Below, one piece after another: positions 1 through 11,219 of a stretch of 64,000 nt of DNA. Every line of letters starts with the position of its first letter. Position 1 is the stretch's first letter. The stretch comes from Roridomyces roridus (Eukaryota > Basidiomycota > Agaricomycetes > Agaricales > Mycenaceae): assembly GCA_029378245.1 (NCBI GenBank), contig JARKIF010000001.1, positions 3,348,001-3,412,000 of the forward strand, in the 5' to 3' direction. The notes under the pieces were generated by a model. It was not told the DNA's origin. It worked only from the letters and a program-made list of their open reading frames with translations, and did not search any database. The position numbers and the translations under genes are program-made.

Positions 1-456
1 AATCGGGGGGCGAGGGGTTATAGGGATATGGCTCGATCCAGGCACGGATGAGATCGGCTGAGGAGCCGTCTGAGGACGCTGCATGGTGAAGTTGGGGGCA
101 GGAGGATGAGGCGTCATGGGGGCGGATGGAGGTGGAATGTATTGTGGCCGGAGTGGAAGAGTCGAGGGGCGATTGAAAGAGGCGATCGGGACGAAAGTAG
201 TATTGGGCATGCTATTCTGAGGGACAGGCCGCGGCTGGGCAGCAGATCCGGGCAGAGTGGCATAACGGCCATCGGCTGTAAAAGCCGGATAAGCAGTTCC
301 TTGTTGCGGAGGACGTTGACTCGGCCCTGCGACGGGGCCAGCGTTCGCCGTCGTCGCCTTCCTGAAAGAGTCGAGCACAGAGGTCGGGATGGGTGGCTGA
401 CATCTGTGATTAGCTGGGCGTCGGAGGACATGGGTTGTCTGCACCTGTGGGTTCAT
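1..456 (-). CDS. Proline-rich protein, N-terminal part (runs off the window)
   Basis: An open frame on the minus strand runs from an ATG at 456 to the window edge with no stop, about 152 codons. An in-frame TGA lies a little upstream of this ATG, so it is the first possible start unless there is an upstream exon. The product is rich in Pro, Thr, Gln and Ser with few charged residues (for example the stretches PPSAPMTPHPPAPNF and QRPQTAPQP), which suggests an intrinsically disordered N-terminus. The other two minus-strand frames here also have ORFs, but their composition looks less protein-like. No domain is visible in the part present, so no function is assigned. It lies downstream of, and in the same orientation as, the heme peroxidase gene. 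Confidence 0.55.
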   Translation of the reverse strand, partial: MNPQVQTTHVLRRPANHRCQPPIPTSVLDSFRKATTANAGPVAGPSQRPPQQGTAYPAFTADGRYATLPGSAAQPRPVPQNSMPNTTFVPIASFNRPSTLPLRPQYIPPPSAPMTPHPPAPNFTMQRPQTAPQPISSVPGSSHIPITPRPPI

Positions 457-646
457 GAGGGGGAGGACTGGGGGCGAGCGGACCCGAGGAACGAGCGGGG
501 TGAGGTAGATAGAGATTGTGGGAGGTAGAAAACTGTAGTCATCTCATCTCGCAGCCGAAACACGATCATCACCCACAAAAGCTTCACTTTGCTTCCACGA
601 CCTTCCATGACACTAATTGCAAATTGCCTCAAACGACAAAGTTTTA

Positions 647-2616
647 CTAGCAACCCGTGAAAAGCTGGGGATTATCCAGCGAAGAGTACGTGGTCCCTGC
701 CACCACCGCCACAAAATCAATCGACACAATGCTCTGGTTCACACTCGAAAACCCATCGTTCACCACAAAACTGGTGCTCCAGGTGTCGTAGAACGGCGAA
801 GTCGAGTTGCCGGTATGGGTAAAAACACTTTGGAACGTATTCTGTTTGAAGACTAGGGTTCCAGGCTGATCGCTCGAAAACGTATATTCCATGTACGCAG
901 ACGAGACAGCGCCCATGTCGTTCCGAATCTGAAGCAAGTTCGTCCAAGGTTCTGGCTTGAATAATAGAGAGGCACGCACCACAACGTTGATAGTCGAGTT
1001 CTGATTCACCGCGCCGTGGCAACTACCCGCATGTTGGAAGAGAATGACGTCTTGGAATGGGAACCCTGCGCCGCCGTTGTCGGCCGTGGTCAGCGCGCTG
1101 TTCGTGTCGTAGGCCCACTGGACGACAAAAGACGAGATGCCCAGGGAAGAATCCAGGTCCACGTCGAAGGAGAAGAATTGCACACTGCCAAAGAGACTGG
1201 TGGCGGCGAGGAAGTCGGCCGAAACCGCTGGGGTCGTAAATTGGGAGGAACTCCCGCCGTGGCGATCCTTCCAGACAAGTCTGTGTCACAGCTGAGCCTT
1301 CGCAATCATAAGGTTTAGGCCAATCGTACGTTACAGGCATGTCAAGTGGGTTCGCAGCTGCCGCTTCCGCAGAAGTTCCAAAGATCTGGTGATTTTGTGA
1401 ACAACACCAAAACCTGCAAGAAAAAACACATACCCGGATGTTTCCCGACAATTGCAATCCACCAGTGACGTTGAAGAACAAGGACATCTCAAAGGGCTTC
1501 ACCGTAAGAGGCTCAATTGCATCGCCCAGCTCGACGCTCGCGGGCACGGTGTCCAACATCCGTCCAAGCAGCTCACTGCATCGTGTACTGAAAAAGTCGG
1601 GATCTTGTGCAAATCGAAGCATCGTCTGGTTGCCGTCCGAGCCGAAAATCGCAGCGTCCGAGGTGGAGTTGAGAATGAGGGGGTCGACGCTGGATCCGTT
1701 GATATACTGAGTCGCACTGGACGAATTTTAAGGACACGGATTGAACCAAATCACGGTGAACTCACATATGGTTGTCGTACACATCGAAAGTATCGTCAAA
1801 GTGGACAACGCCCTCTGGGTTATCGGCTGTGATTGCGCCACTGACGATTGAAGGGAAATCGACTTGATGGACGCCGCCAAGGGTATGCCCGCATGCGACA
1901 AGAGCTGAAGAAAGTCAGTCCTCGTCGCCTGTGGAAATCTATCCATCACACACCGATCATTTCCGTGGCATTGAACCCTTGGCGTGCAAACTCAGCCACG
2001 TGTGTATCAAGGCTTTCTTGCGGCTGAGGAACACCTGGCGGCCCCGCTTCTGTGGCATCTACACGGCCAGGACGAAACGGGACACTCGGTCCACCGCAGT
2101 TTTTTATTGCCAGAACGACGCTATATAGAGTCAGCTTGATGCAACCGCGGTTTTGACACATACCCCAAGGAAAGAAGGTCGCTGACTGAATGAGTGGTTA
2201 CTCAATCGGCTTTCGGTTTAATCGAAATTCCACTCACGCGAGACGCGCTTGGATGCAGTCGGTCTGAAAAAGAGCAAGGTGGTATTGAACGCCGTGCCAA
2301 TGTTTTCCGGCCGCAGCGTCTCAAACCCGATAGAACCATCGAGCCCTCCAAGACCTGTGCTCGAATCATGCGTCGCCATGTCGTGGTACGCTGTTCTCAA
2401 CCATTCCGCAGCCGTCTGACGCCCCGGGGCAATAGTGATGACATCGGTTCCACCAGGTGGATTGGAGCACGGTGTGACCTCCGCCAGAATGTCTGTGGAG
2501 CCGAAACCTGCGGTGACCGTATACGCATCTTCCAGCATGTCGATTTGAGGGTTGGGCCAGATGTAGGCGAGTGCCACCGAGCGGGAAGCAGCCAGAAAGA
2601 GTAGAGTCCAACGCAT
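647..2616 (-). CDS. Secreted plant-type heme peroxidase
   Basis: A predicted extracellular heme peroxidase of the plant/fungal peroxidase superfamily that would use H2O2 to oxidise small substrates. The first exon (2616-2233) starts with a hydrophobic signal peptide (MRWTLLFLAASRSVALAY) and carries the distal heme motif WLRTAYHDMATHD, with the catalytic Arg and His. A later exon encodes IKNCGGP...PFRPGRVDATEAG...GVPQPQ. The next encodes the proximal heme-ligand motif ALVACGHTLGGVH. The C-terminal exon, ending at the stop at 647, is rich in Asn-X-Ser/Thr sites and begins near VWKDRHGGSSSQFTTP. At least five short introns separate these blocks. The splice sites around 1380-1430 and 2160-2230 are not fully resolved. 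The domain order fits the fungal peroxidases with a beta-rich C-terminal extension rather than classical lignin or manganese peroxidase. No frame-breaking lesion was found in the motif exons. Confidence 0.8.
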
Positions 2617-2951
2617 GTCTTCGGTTTGAGGTTTGGAGAAGGGTAGTATCGTCGGTATTTAAGGACCCGAACCGTCGACAGCGTGAGGCCAGAGCGGGCA
2701 GCTAAAGCCGTCGGAGAACGTTTGGATTACTTCTGCTGTCGGCATATCTACAGCGAAGCCACCAGCGTCGGAAGGCTATCATTCCACCAAGGGGCGCAAG
2801 AATAGCTGTCGGTCAGTTGTCGCCGACCAAGTTCACCGCTCGCGGCTCGGTATCGGCGAACGGGTCTCGGGCTGTAGTGTCATTAGTGGCTTGTTGCGTC
2901 CAGCGTGAGTATTCGGAATGTGGCGATCCAGTAGATCCGGTCTTCTTTTTG

Positions 2952-3664
2952 GGATAATTCTATTGAGAAACCCGGGTTAAGGCAGAAACCCCCCATTTAA
3001 AAATAGATTCTACGTGGAAACCCGGGTTGTGATTTTCGGCAACGGTGTGGCAAACTTTGATGCGACTGCACATGCCGACACGTTGCCGGACATGCCATAG
3101 TCTCAATTCCAGAGTCAGCGTTGGTAGTAGATATTAGATCTATGCTGCTCCACGGGTGTTGAACGAGAGTGTCCGAGACTCGAGAGCCGAGACCATTGAT
3201 GCGCCCCAGGCGGGATGTGCGGGTATTGATGGCTTCGACACATTGACCTCAAGTCCTTTTGGAGTCCTTTCTGGCTTATCGGCCGCACATGAGTGATTCA
3301 AAACAGAGTCCTCACACGTTTTGTGACAATAACCAGGCGACTGATGCGCCATCAACGATGCCCGAGCCATGCCATTGCCATCTTCGGGTCGCGAATCCTC
3401 CCTCCCTTTATGAACAACAGTGCAAATCATTCAGTAATACCCACACGGCACACACATTCCCAGCAGAGTAAGTACCTGAATATTAATGTTGAGGTGCTAG
3501 AATTCATGGGTAAGCTTGTCTGCCGGGTCATGCCGCTCGCGGCAGATGTACCGATCAAATTTGATTAAATCGAAGAAACCCCCCCTCAAAATATTTTACA
3601 AATTTGGGGCTTCTATATAAGGGGGGTTTCTACCTGCACCCCGGGTTTCTCAATAGAATTATCC
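2952..3664. mobile_element. Non-autonomous TIR element (MITE-like, 713 bp) with 9-11 bp target duplication
   Basis: The two ends are inverted copies: 2952 onward reads GGATAATTCTATTGAG followed by AAACCCGGG, and the complement of 3664 backward reads the same. Immediately outside lie direct repeats TTCTTTTTG at 2943-2951 and 3665-3673 (11 bp, CTTCTTTTTGG, if the terminal bases are counted at 2942-2952 and 3664-3674). The interior repeats GAAACCCGGGTT and runs of C, and has no convincing coding frame. A 9-bp duplication and a GG-initial TIR are most like Mutator-type (MULE) elements, but the superfamily is an inference. Confidence 0.82.
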
Positions 3665-3701
3665 TTCTTTTTGGCCAGCTCAAAAAAGTTTGAAATTGCC
3701 A

Positions 3702-4492
3702 TTACAGCGCTATTCACATCTATGCGGAAAACGCAATTTTTTTCCACAGATTCCCACGTCATCTAAATTCGTCTCAACGATACGTCACGGTACAAAGTCG
3801 GTGTATTCGACGCCGTTCAGTGCAGTAGCCTCGTAGTTGGAGCAAATCTGGTATTCAGAGTCAACTGTCCATGTTTTGGCATGGATGCAAGATGACAAAA
3901 AAGGGCGGAAGGCGGGAGGGTCGATCGCAACCAGGATTGCTGCTATTTCATCAGTGTGCTAGTTGAAGAACACTCACCGCCGCAAAGGGCTTCCAAACGT
4001 CTGCCAAACACCTCGAATTCCAGTGGCCCATCTATTCAGCCCTTCCCAACGGTTCCCATATCTCCCGAGGCTTTGTTGAGGCTGGAAGGGTCCGACACTC
4101 GGCTCGCGATGGCTCTTGGGTATGCCGCCGTCCGAAAAGCCGGCTGAATGTGTGCTCAGGTGGTTATGAGAGCTGCCACAGTCTTCCGCCGACCCCCAAA
4201 TGAGGTGCACATCGAAGCGGAGAAGAATAAAGGCACATCAAGTCTCGGGTTTGTGCGTTGCGCTCGGTGTCGTACTGGTGGCCTTGACAAGCTGAGGGTG
4301 GCAGCCGTGCGCTCCAGGGCGTCATACAGACATGTGGGGGGTTAGAAAAGACACCCTGGGCCCCGAGAGACGCTGGGGTAGGCGGAAGACGGCGGTGAAA
4401 GCACAAAGAGCACGTCAAGATAAATTTAGATGACGTGAGAATCTGTGGAAAAAAAATTGCTTTTTCCGCATACATCTGAATAGCGCTGTAAA
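3702..4492. mobile_element. Inverted-repeat element, about 791 bp, TIRs of about 75-80 bp
   Basis: The left arm (3702-3780) begins TTACAGCGCTATTCA and continues ATGCGGAAAA...TTTTCCACAGATTC...CACGTCATCTAAATT. The complement of 4492-4410 gives the same order with scattered mismatches and one T-run length difference. The interior has no convincing gene. No clean target-site duplication could be read outside the arms, so the exact ends and the superfamily are open. It starts only 37 bp after the end of the neighbouring MITE. Confidence 0.7.
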
Positions 4493-4945
4493 TTGGAAGA
4501 ACTCAGTGGCAGTGGTGAGTAAAGACGGAGATCAAAACCAAACTCGGACAAATCAGCAACGCTCTTGTCAGGAACGATCGTGATCACCATCTCCCTGTGC
4601 CTTCAGATATCAAGATACCGGGGCCCCCACTTTTACTCCTCCCGAAGCCACTCTCATCCCGCAGCACTCTCGATCTACCACTGGTCCTCGGGGCCTCGAC
4701 ACTGAACGCCCGGCGTATCCGGGACGCCTCTGCCAGGCTCGGATGCCACTGCTCCTGTCGTCAACCACATCCGAAGTAATCCGATGTAGTACTCCGACTC
4801 ACGCCCTGGAACGGCATACGAAATTTTCTGTCTTGTCGTTATTGTATACTAAACGGCTTTCGTTCCGGTATTTGGCTCATCGGCAGTGGAGACAAAATCC
4901 ATTCTGGGGGCGAAGATACCAAGTTCAAAAAATGTACGGACGATT
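4493..4945. repeat. Duplicated 3' flank of the terpene synthase (copy 1)
   Basis: About 400 bp that recurs at roughly 6990-7330 next to the second terpene synthase copy (shared landmarks: CGCTCTTGTCAGGAA, CAGATATCAAGA, GCAGCACTCTCGAT). On the minus strand both copies contain a short open stretch encoding PDKSV-DLSEF; in copy 1 it begins with an ATG near 4580 and is cut off by the inverted-repeat element ending at 4492. No complete gene is visible. Confidence 0.55.
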
Positions 4946-6154
4946 CTAGAGCGATCTCTTGGGCAAGAGCTCCACGGTGCGGGTGTGCATAATCTCCACA
5001 CCCTCTTTCCCAAAATAACGCTGGCTCTGTGACACTTTGTCAAACTTTGGCTCCAAAACGCGGGGAATCATGGGATTCATACCTCAAAGGCCCACGAACT
5101 GTTGGCTCGGACCCAGTTCGCCATACCATCAACATACGTCCTAATCTCGCGGTCCACCGGCCCACCAAAGGTGGGTACGGTCCGCCAGATTTCCATGAAC
5201 TCGTCCACCATCTTGCCATGCAACTCGCCAATCCAGTCCATCGCGTCCTGGACATCCATTCGGTACTGATTCATGACGACTGTGACGAGATTGTGGTTGT
5301 CGTCCCCCCTGGCCTGCTCGACGTTGTACGAGCATAAGTCGTTGGAGATGATGATGCCGTCAGTAGACAGGTCCGACAGCCGTACAATAGCTGGGTGGGC
5401 CATAATCTCGTCCGGAATGTTCATGTGCATCTCGCAGATTGCGAAGGCCGGCCTTGAACCGATGGTATCTCGGCGCATCAGCATGTAACTGTGCACATTG
5501 CGTATGTATCTTGCTTCGCGGTCGGTGGCCTGCTGTACGACAGAGGTTATGTACTGCTGAAACGTATCCACAAATCGACGCTGGGCCGACGGTGTCATTG
5601 TTCGAATGGCGTTCTCCCAGAACCTGCCGCACCTCATGAACAGAGGTACTTGGAACGTGAATCGCCACTTACTGACGAGCTGCTTCGCCACCGACCCACT
5701 CGTTGGCCGGCCGCGGGGTGTGGGGGTTGCGCAGGGCATCCATCAGGATATCGCTTTGGTTTTGAGCACTCTCCGTATTCGACAAGTCGGTGTGATCGTC
5801 AACAAGGAAGACAAAGTACATCCAATCGCATGCGACTCGACACCCATCTCCAGAGAGTTAAGAGCCGGCATTCTTTGATTTCAGAGCCCACCTTTGTTCA
5901 GGAGCGGATAGGCCAATGATGCAAGGAGACCTCAACAAATCCATGTAAGTCATTTATTTCAATGGTCAAAGACGTGAACTCTTACCGAACTCGCCGAGAG
6001 CGAAGGTTTTCTGAGTCTTCGTATCAAAGGCGTCAGCGAACGCCCCCCACCATGCTGAGGACTCCTCGTTGCAGGCGGCATAGTTTGGGTTGATATGACG
6101 CGGCCACGGCCACGAACGCAGGATGTCTGGAATGAGGACAGTCTGCGCAGACAT
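4946..6154 (-). CDS. Sesquiterpene synthase (class I terpene cyclase)
   Basis: A cytosolic class I terpene cyclase that would ionise a prenyl diphosphate, probably farnesyl diphosphate, with Mg2+. Exon 1 starts with an ATG at 6154 and has the family N-terminus LRSWPWPRHINPNY. The middle exon carries the aspartate-rich motif FLVDDHTD. The main exon carries the NSE motif NDLCSYNVEQ followed by ARGDDNHN. The final exon, joined at AFE/SQRYFG, ends LLPKRSL and stops at 4946. Introns are about 50 nt, for example GTAAGT...GGCAG near 5680-5632 and GTATGA...CACAG near 5080. All metal-binding residues are present, so the gene looks functional. A damaged second copy lies at 7329-7975 in the same orientation. 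No intact P450 or prenyltransferase lies immediately beside it, so no product cluster is proposed. Confidence 0.88.
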
Positions 6155-6989
6155 CCTTGAAAAGTAGGCGACGATGGCTATGAATCGCAGGCCCTCTTTT
6201 ATGGTGCTCCTTGACTCCTTCTCTTTTATCGCCCCGTTGACTCCTCTTTCATTGCCTCATTGGCACCTTCTCTTCAATTTTCCGCCTCAGTAATCCTTCT
6301 CCCTTACTTATCGACTCAGTGCTCCTTTTTCTTCTCAGTGACTCCTCTGCTACCGCATTATTGACTCATCTTCTATCGCCCACAAGTTATCGACTCGACT
6401 AATTTAGTAATTAATCTCTCCTACAGACCTCCGAAGTCCGTCAAGATATGTAAACTTCGCTACTTGATACTACTCTTGGTCCTGTGGAGCCCGAAACGTG
6501 AAGATCTTGGCAACCTGTTGAGCAAATTCAGTCCTCGAAACCCGGGCCTGATAGGTGAACCGTGACATAATGCATAATGCCCCGTACAGAGATTGATTAT
6601 GCATATGCTCATGAGAACGCATGGCGAAACAGCGCTATTGTGGGTCAGAATCGGCTCAATTGATACTAGTTGACCACCCCGTGTAGGATTCCCCAAGCCC
6701 TATTCGAGTATCACGGAGCAGCGATTTCTGACTCGGGTATCGAAACATCCATGATGCCTCGATGCTTGATGCTGATAGTAATTGCAGGCAGGCATCAGAA
6801 CAACACCAGTCCACGGCCAAACCATACCTTTCAACTAGTTCCGGCCAAAGGGGATCTCAACCAATGGGCGGTTACATATTGTCAATACGGACAGGCAGTT
6901 TCCATCGTGAGTAAGTAGGAATCCTTTCCAATGGTCCTTGGCCAGTAACCATCTCGGTTGCAGTGGTGGAATAGGAAGACAAGACGAAG
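6155..6989. other. Intergenic region between the two terpene synthase copies
   Basis: The first about 50 bp upstream of copy 1 resemble the sequence upstream of copy 2 (shared GGCGACGATG and CTCTTTTAT). From about 6200 to 6400 the sequence is a T/C-rich, loosely repetitive tract with recurring TTGACTC and ACTCCT words. The remainder to 6990 shows no convincing gene on either strand. Confidence 0.5.
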
Positions 6990-7328
6990 ACTCGGATGCC
7001 ATCAAAGCCATTCAAGAAACTCGGACAAATCAACAACGCTCTTGTCAGGAATGATTGCGCGCGTGTGATCACCAACCCTGTGCGCTGAGCCTTCGCCTCC
7101 AGATATCAAGAAACCGGGGCCTCCACTTCTACTTCTCCGGAAGCCATTCTCATCCGGCAGCACTCTCGATACCAAGACTTACTTATACGGCGAATTTTCC
7201 TCTGGTGCTCGACACTAACGTCACTAAATGCTTTGCCGCACTCGGATGCCACTGTTGCTAACGTCAAAAAAATTTGAAGGAACTACAGAGCTGCATTTAG
7301 TGACTACGAACAACTCAAGAGCATCCTC

Positions 7329-7975
7329 TTAAAGACCGACAGATCGTTTCCGCATAATCTCCTCCTTTCCAAAGTAACGCTGACTCTGTATGCGATGTCA
7401 AACTTTCAAGGTACGTCCTGATCTCGCGGTCCACCGGTCCACCGAAGGTGGGTACGGTCCGCCAGATTTCCATGAACTCGTCCACGATTTCGTCGTGCAA
7501 ATCAGCCACCGACCCACTCGTTGGCCGGCCGCGGGGTGTGGGGGTTGCGCAGGGCATCCATCAGAATATCGCTTTGGTTTTGAGCACTCTCCGTATTCGA
7601 CAAGTCGGTGTGATCGTCAACAAGGAAGACAAAGTACATCAAGTCGCATCCGACTCGACACCCGTCTGCGGAGAGGTAAGCACCGGCATTCTTCGATTTC
7701 AAAGCCAACCTTTGTTCAGGAGCGGATAGGCCGACGATGCAAGGAGATCTGAACACAAGTTCAAGTCATTGATTCAATGATTCCAATTCCACACGAGCTG
7801 GACACTTACTGAAATCGCAGAGATTAAAGACTTTCTGAGCCTTCGCATCACAGGCGTTGAACGCCTCGCACCATGCCGAGGACTCTTCTTTGCAGATGGC
7901 ATAGTTCGGGTTGATATGAGGCGGCCACGGCCACGAACGCAGGGTGTCTGGAATAAGGAGTGTCTCTGCAGGCAT
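7329..7975 (-). pseudogene. Terpene synthase copy 2, internally deleted
   Basis: A tandem paralogue of the gene at 4946-6154 in the same orientation. It keeps the N-terminal exon (ATG at 7975, [14 protein letters not shown]), the exon with FLVDDHTD, and the C-terminal end (EFMEIWRTVPTFGGP, then SQRYFGKEEIM and a stop at 7329). Compared with copy 1, about 460 bp is missing between the codons for NEWVGG and the EFMEIW segment. That removes the helix bundle carrying the NSE metal-binding motif. The junction reads AATCAGCCACCGAC, and both source sites contain GCCA, so the deletion looks microhomology-mediated. It puts a TGA immediately after NEWVGG. A second loss of about 76 bp removes the end of the penultimate exon and the start of its intron. 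The product cannot be a functional cyclase. Confidence 0.85.
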
Positions 7976-8933
7976 ACCTAAAGACTCGAGTGGGCGACGA
8001 TGAATATGAATCACAGGTTCTCTTTTATCCTGCCCCCTGACTCTTGTTGTCGCATGCTAGCCAACTGAGGACCGCGCACGCAGTCGGGTATCTTTGACGG
8101 TCGGATGCCTCGGAATCGAGCCTGTTCCAAAGCGCCGCCCATGGTTGAAATTACGTCTAGTCTGGTCTGTGATGTGCCATGGCCAGGCTAGCACAAACTC
8201 AAATTTCGACTCACCGATCGACTAATCAATAACGACTGAACTTGTCGGACCATGTTAACGGCCGAGCGGTCCCGTCGGTCTACGTTTCATCGGCAATCGA
8301 CTTGGGGATTCCAAAGCAGCAAGGTACGAACAGCAGCTCCCGCTCCCACGGTTGAGAATCTCTGATGGCAATTTAAACAGTGTCATCTACGTTTGATCTC
8401 CGCTCCTGATTAACCGCAATAGCAGTTTAATACCAGAGCAGACGGAGGGGTCTACGGCGCCTGTCTCGACAGCCTTGAGAATCTGGCATACGAAACCCGA
8501 GTCTCCCAATCCCAACACCTGGCACGCAATTTGTTCAATGCCGTCAGGCGCCAATCATGAAGAAATTGAATATAGTCTTCTCTTTCCGCATGTAGTGTCG
8601 ACCCGACGTCGTCGGCTCCGCCTCCCACCTTCAGGAACCCGCTCGGTGCAGAGAAAGACGGAAAGACGGAAAGACGGAGATTCATGAGCATCATACACAA
8701 ACGGCGTCTGCATGTCGTAGAGTTGAGACTCCAACAAGCGCACAAGAAGGCGGTCGAGGTTACGCCAATATGGCAAAAGAGAAAAAATGGAATAGTATGT
8801 AACGCGATACAAGTGGTAGTAGGATGTGTAGTGTACAATGCAATGTGTGTATGTGTGATATTCTTCCCATAGTGTATGTAAAGTCCAGAAACACGCGAGA
8901 GTTCTTGTCGAAAAGATGTGTCCAAGGTCCCTC
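7976..8933. other. Intergenic region, no gene recognised
   Basis: Contains the promoter side of the terpene synthase remnant (to about 8040) and the 3' flank of the next gene. Overlapping minus-strand ORFs between 8452 and 9070 have T- and C-biased composition and no family resemblance. They overlap the last exon of the neighbouring gene in other frames and look like untranslated sequence. Confidence 0.5.
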
Positions 8934-10393
8934 TCACAAGGAAATGGGACCGACAGGCTGCGCCGACTGTGCGACTGCGGAGGGAGGATTGATAATTGCG
9001 CGAAGAGAAGGTGGCAAGGAATTCGAAGTGTAGAGTGCTGTTTATGCGTTGGCTGGCGTGAACATCCAAGCAAGACGAGTTAGGTTAACTCACCAGAAGC
9101 CGCTGAGACGGCAGGTTCGGAGGGCGCGCGAAGCACTGAGGAGGAGGAGGCCCCAGGACAACAAACTAAATCAAGTCAGCGCAATTCGGAGTAAATACAC
9201 CGCCAAGTTTACGCACATATGGAAGCCTCAGACACCATAGGCGTTAATGGATCGAAAGACGCGATAAGCTTGGTTCTCTCGGCCTTGGAAAACTCGGGGC
9301 ACGGTGCCGGCGGGAAAATCAACGGTCCAGGAAACGGTGGAGGAGGCCCGGAACGAATCAGCTGAAGCGGCATGCCAGGGTAGAACGAAGGACGCAGTGT
9401 AGTTGAGTATTGAGCCACAACTTGGATTGGACGCGGAGAACCTAGACGGAGGGTAAATCGATGACTTTCGAACTCAAAATAGAACACATACTTGGGTAGG
9501 GAGCATGGCGCTTCGACGCCTTCCGGACCGTGACCTAGTCAAAAAAAAAGGCATAAGGGTTCAACGTTCATTCAGCATACAAGGAGCCGACTTACGGATG
9601 CTTTGCGAGGGTCCTGCAATATCCGTCAGCTCGAGTTGTTGCGGAATAAAAGGAAACGAACCATGGTGCCCGTACCCGCAGGGTCCTTGTTCTCTTTGTC
9701 TTTCGACGTCGACGGCTCTCCAGACTCCTTTTTCACCACCGCGACCTTCTTCTTCTTCTTCGGTGCCTTTACAGCCAACTCGCTACCAACTCATCAGCTG
9801 CAAGTCGCATGACCCAAGGAAACGAAGCCTACTGCATGATTTCCTGGGACGCAACAAACGCCAACGGCTGGTAGGCATGAACGAACCACGGCGTGAGCCG
9901 ATCAAAGCCGTCCTCCCCGTTTGTCGACGCCGAAGCCATGTACATCCCAAAATACCGCATGAGCACCTCGGCCTCGATGCCGAGCAAAGGGCCAGCGTAG
10001 ATTCCCGTGGCTTGGAGCATACGTGCGCACGTCTGGGGCGACCTGAGTGTACGGAGAACGAGCTTGGATGGGTGTAAGCACCGGCGAGGAAGGGTGGACC
10101 GATGGAATACGTACGAGGTAGTGCTCTGACCCTGGGTCCTGCAGCCCAGGCAGCATATGCAGCACCTCCCGCACGAGGGTGTTGAATGCAAAGAGCCCGC
10201 CAAAGTAGTTGGACCGATCGAGCGAGTGGGCGATGGGAGTCGAGGCACTGCGTATGGGTGGCATGTGAGAGGGCTTGAAATTCGGGTGATACATCTGGGC
10301 GAGGACGCCATCTTGAAGGCGCTCGGATAGCTGGAGTTTTTTGGAGGATTTGTTCTCTGCAGAGAAGGATGTCTCGCGCCAAGGAAGGAACAT
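8934..10393 (-). CDS. Conserved-looking hypothetical protein with lysine-rich linker
   Basis: I do not recognise the family. The model starts at an ATG at 10393 (MFLPWRETSFSAENK) and has about seven exons. The N-terminal part has MYHPNFKPSHMPP and NYFGGLFAFNTLVREVLHM. The second block has TGIYAGPLLGIEAEVLM and GFDRLTPWFVHAYQP. A basic linker follows (KAPKKKKKVAVVKKES), then SKDKENKDPAG. After that comes a proline-rich segment (IRSGPPPPFPGPLIFPP), then SKAERTKLIASFDPL, a Ser/Ala-rich stretch and a C-terminus ending AQPVGPISL with a stop at 8934. Introns of about 45-60 nt with GT...AG ends keep the frame throughout. The basic run could be a nuclear localisation signal, which is an inference only. 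Confidence 0.6.
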
Positions 10394-10512
10394 GGTGGTG
10401 GAAAGAGACAAGAAGCGAATGATGTCAATCAGAGTATGGATTTTCTTCCGTGTGTGTATCTACGCGCCGGTTACAACTACGCTCTATCTACGCGAGTAGT
10501 ACAAGTCCACAG

Positions 10513-11186
10513 TTATCTGCATGAACAGTTGGCATTCCGTCTTTCATAAATGTATGAAACTTGCCAAGCTTTAACAACGAATTTCGCGAAAATCGCGTCC
10601 GCAGTGGTAGGACTAGGCGTCGGATGGTCTTCCATTACAATATCAGAGACGCTTGCATCCAAAAGTGAGCGAGTTCCCTCTGAATCCTAGAAAGTAATGT
10701 CTTACCGCGGGATAGTCTTCCCGAGCGCAGAGGCAACAGCACCGATAGACCCACCCAGCCACTTGCCCACCCGCTTCGGATCTCCATGGTTCATCTTCCC
10801 AAGAACGGGCAGCAGAAAGCTGACTTTGTTGTTCTCTTCTTCTTCTTCAAGGTACTTGGCTTCGAATTCAGCGACGATAATGTCCACTAGCGGCTTCAAG
10901 GCAGAATAAGACGCGTCTAGACTCGATTTTGGCGTTTTGAAGCACGCACCAGCATAACCGCATCTATATCCACCGTCCCAGGCCCAAATTCATGATCCAA
11001 CGCGTAAAAGATGCGTGCTTGGAGTGCAGCGCGTCCAGAAACACTAAGCGTCCGGAACTCGAGAGTGGCGACGTCCATCTTGAGGACGGGCAGCACATCG
11101 AAATCGTAGGGATGACGAGGAAGAGTTTTGACGGCGGTATGCGCTGCAGCGGCGAGGCTCGAGAAAGAGGTAGCAGAAGAAGCCAT
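10513..11186 (-). CDS. Small hypothetical protein
   Basis: Unrecognised gene of about 200 codons. Exon 1 (from an ATG at 11186) encodes MASSATSFSSLAAAAHTAVK...DFDVLPVLKMDVATLEF...ALDHEFGPGTVDIDAVML. A GTGCGT...TTGAAG intron leads to exon 2, with PLVDIIVAEFEAKYLEEEEE and VGKWLGGSIGAVASALG. A last intron (GTAAGA...TGCAAG) would add an exon ending at 10513, in phase and open, but this 3' end is less certain; without it the frame stops at 10702. No signal peptide or membrane span is clear. It sits between the lysine-rich-linker gene and the transporter gene, all on the same strand. Confidence 0.55.
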
Positions 11187-11219
11187 TTTGTGATCCGGCG
11201 GAAGACATACAAGTTACAA

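Noticed and set aside
114..431. Two other minus-strand ORFs at the left edge
   Set aside because: Arg/Ser/His-rich shadow frames; the frame starting at 456 is longer, open to the edge and has a consistent Pro/Gln-rich composition.
3140..3430. 96-codon ORF inside the MITE
   Set aside because: No family resemblance and the surrounding element looks non-autonomous.
8452..9070. Two long overlapping minus-strand ORFs
   Set aside because: They extend from the true last exon of the gene ending at 8934 in the wrong frames; composition is unlike protein, and the spliced frame gives a better C-terminus.
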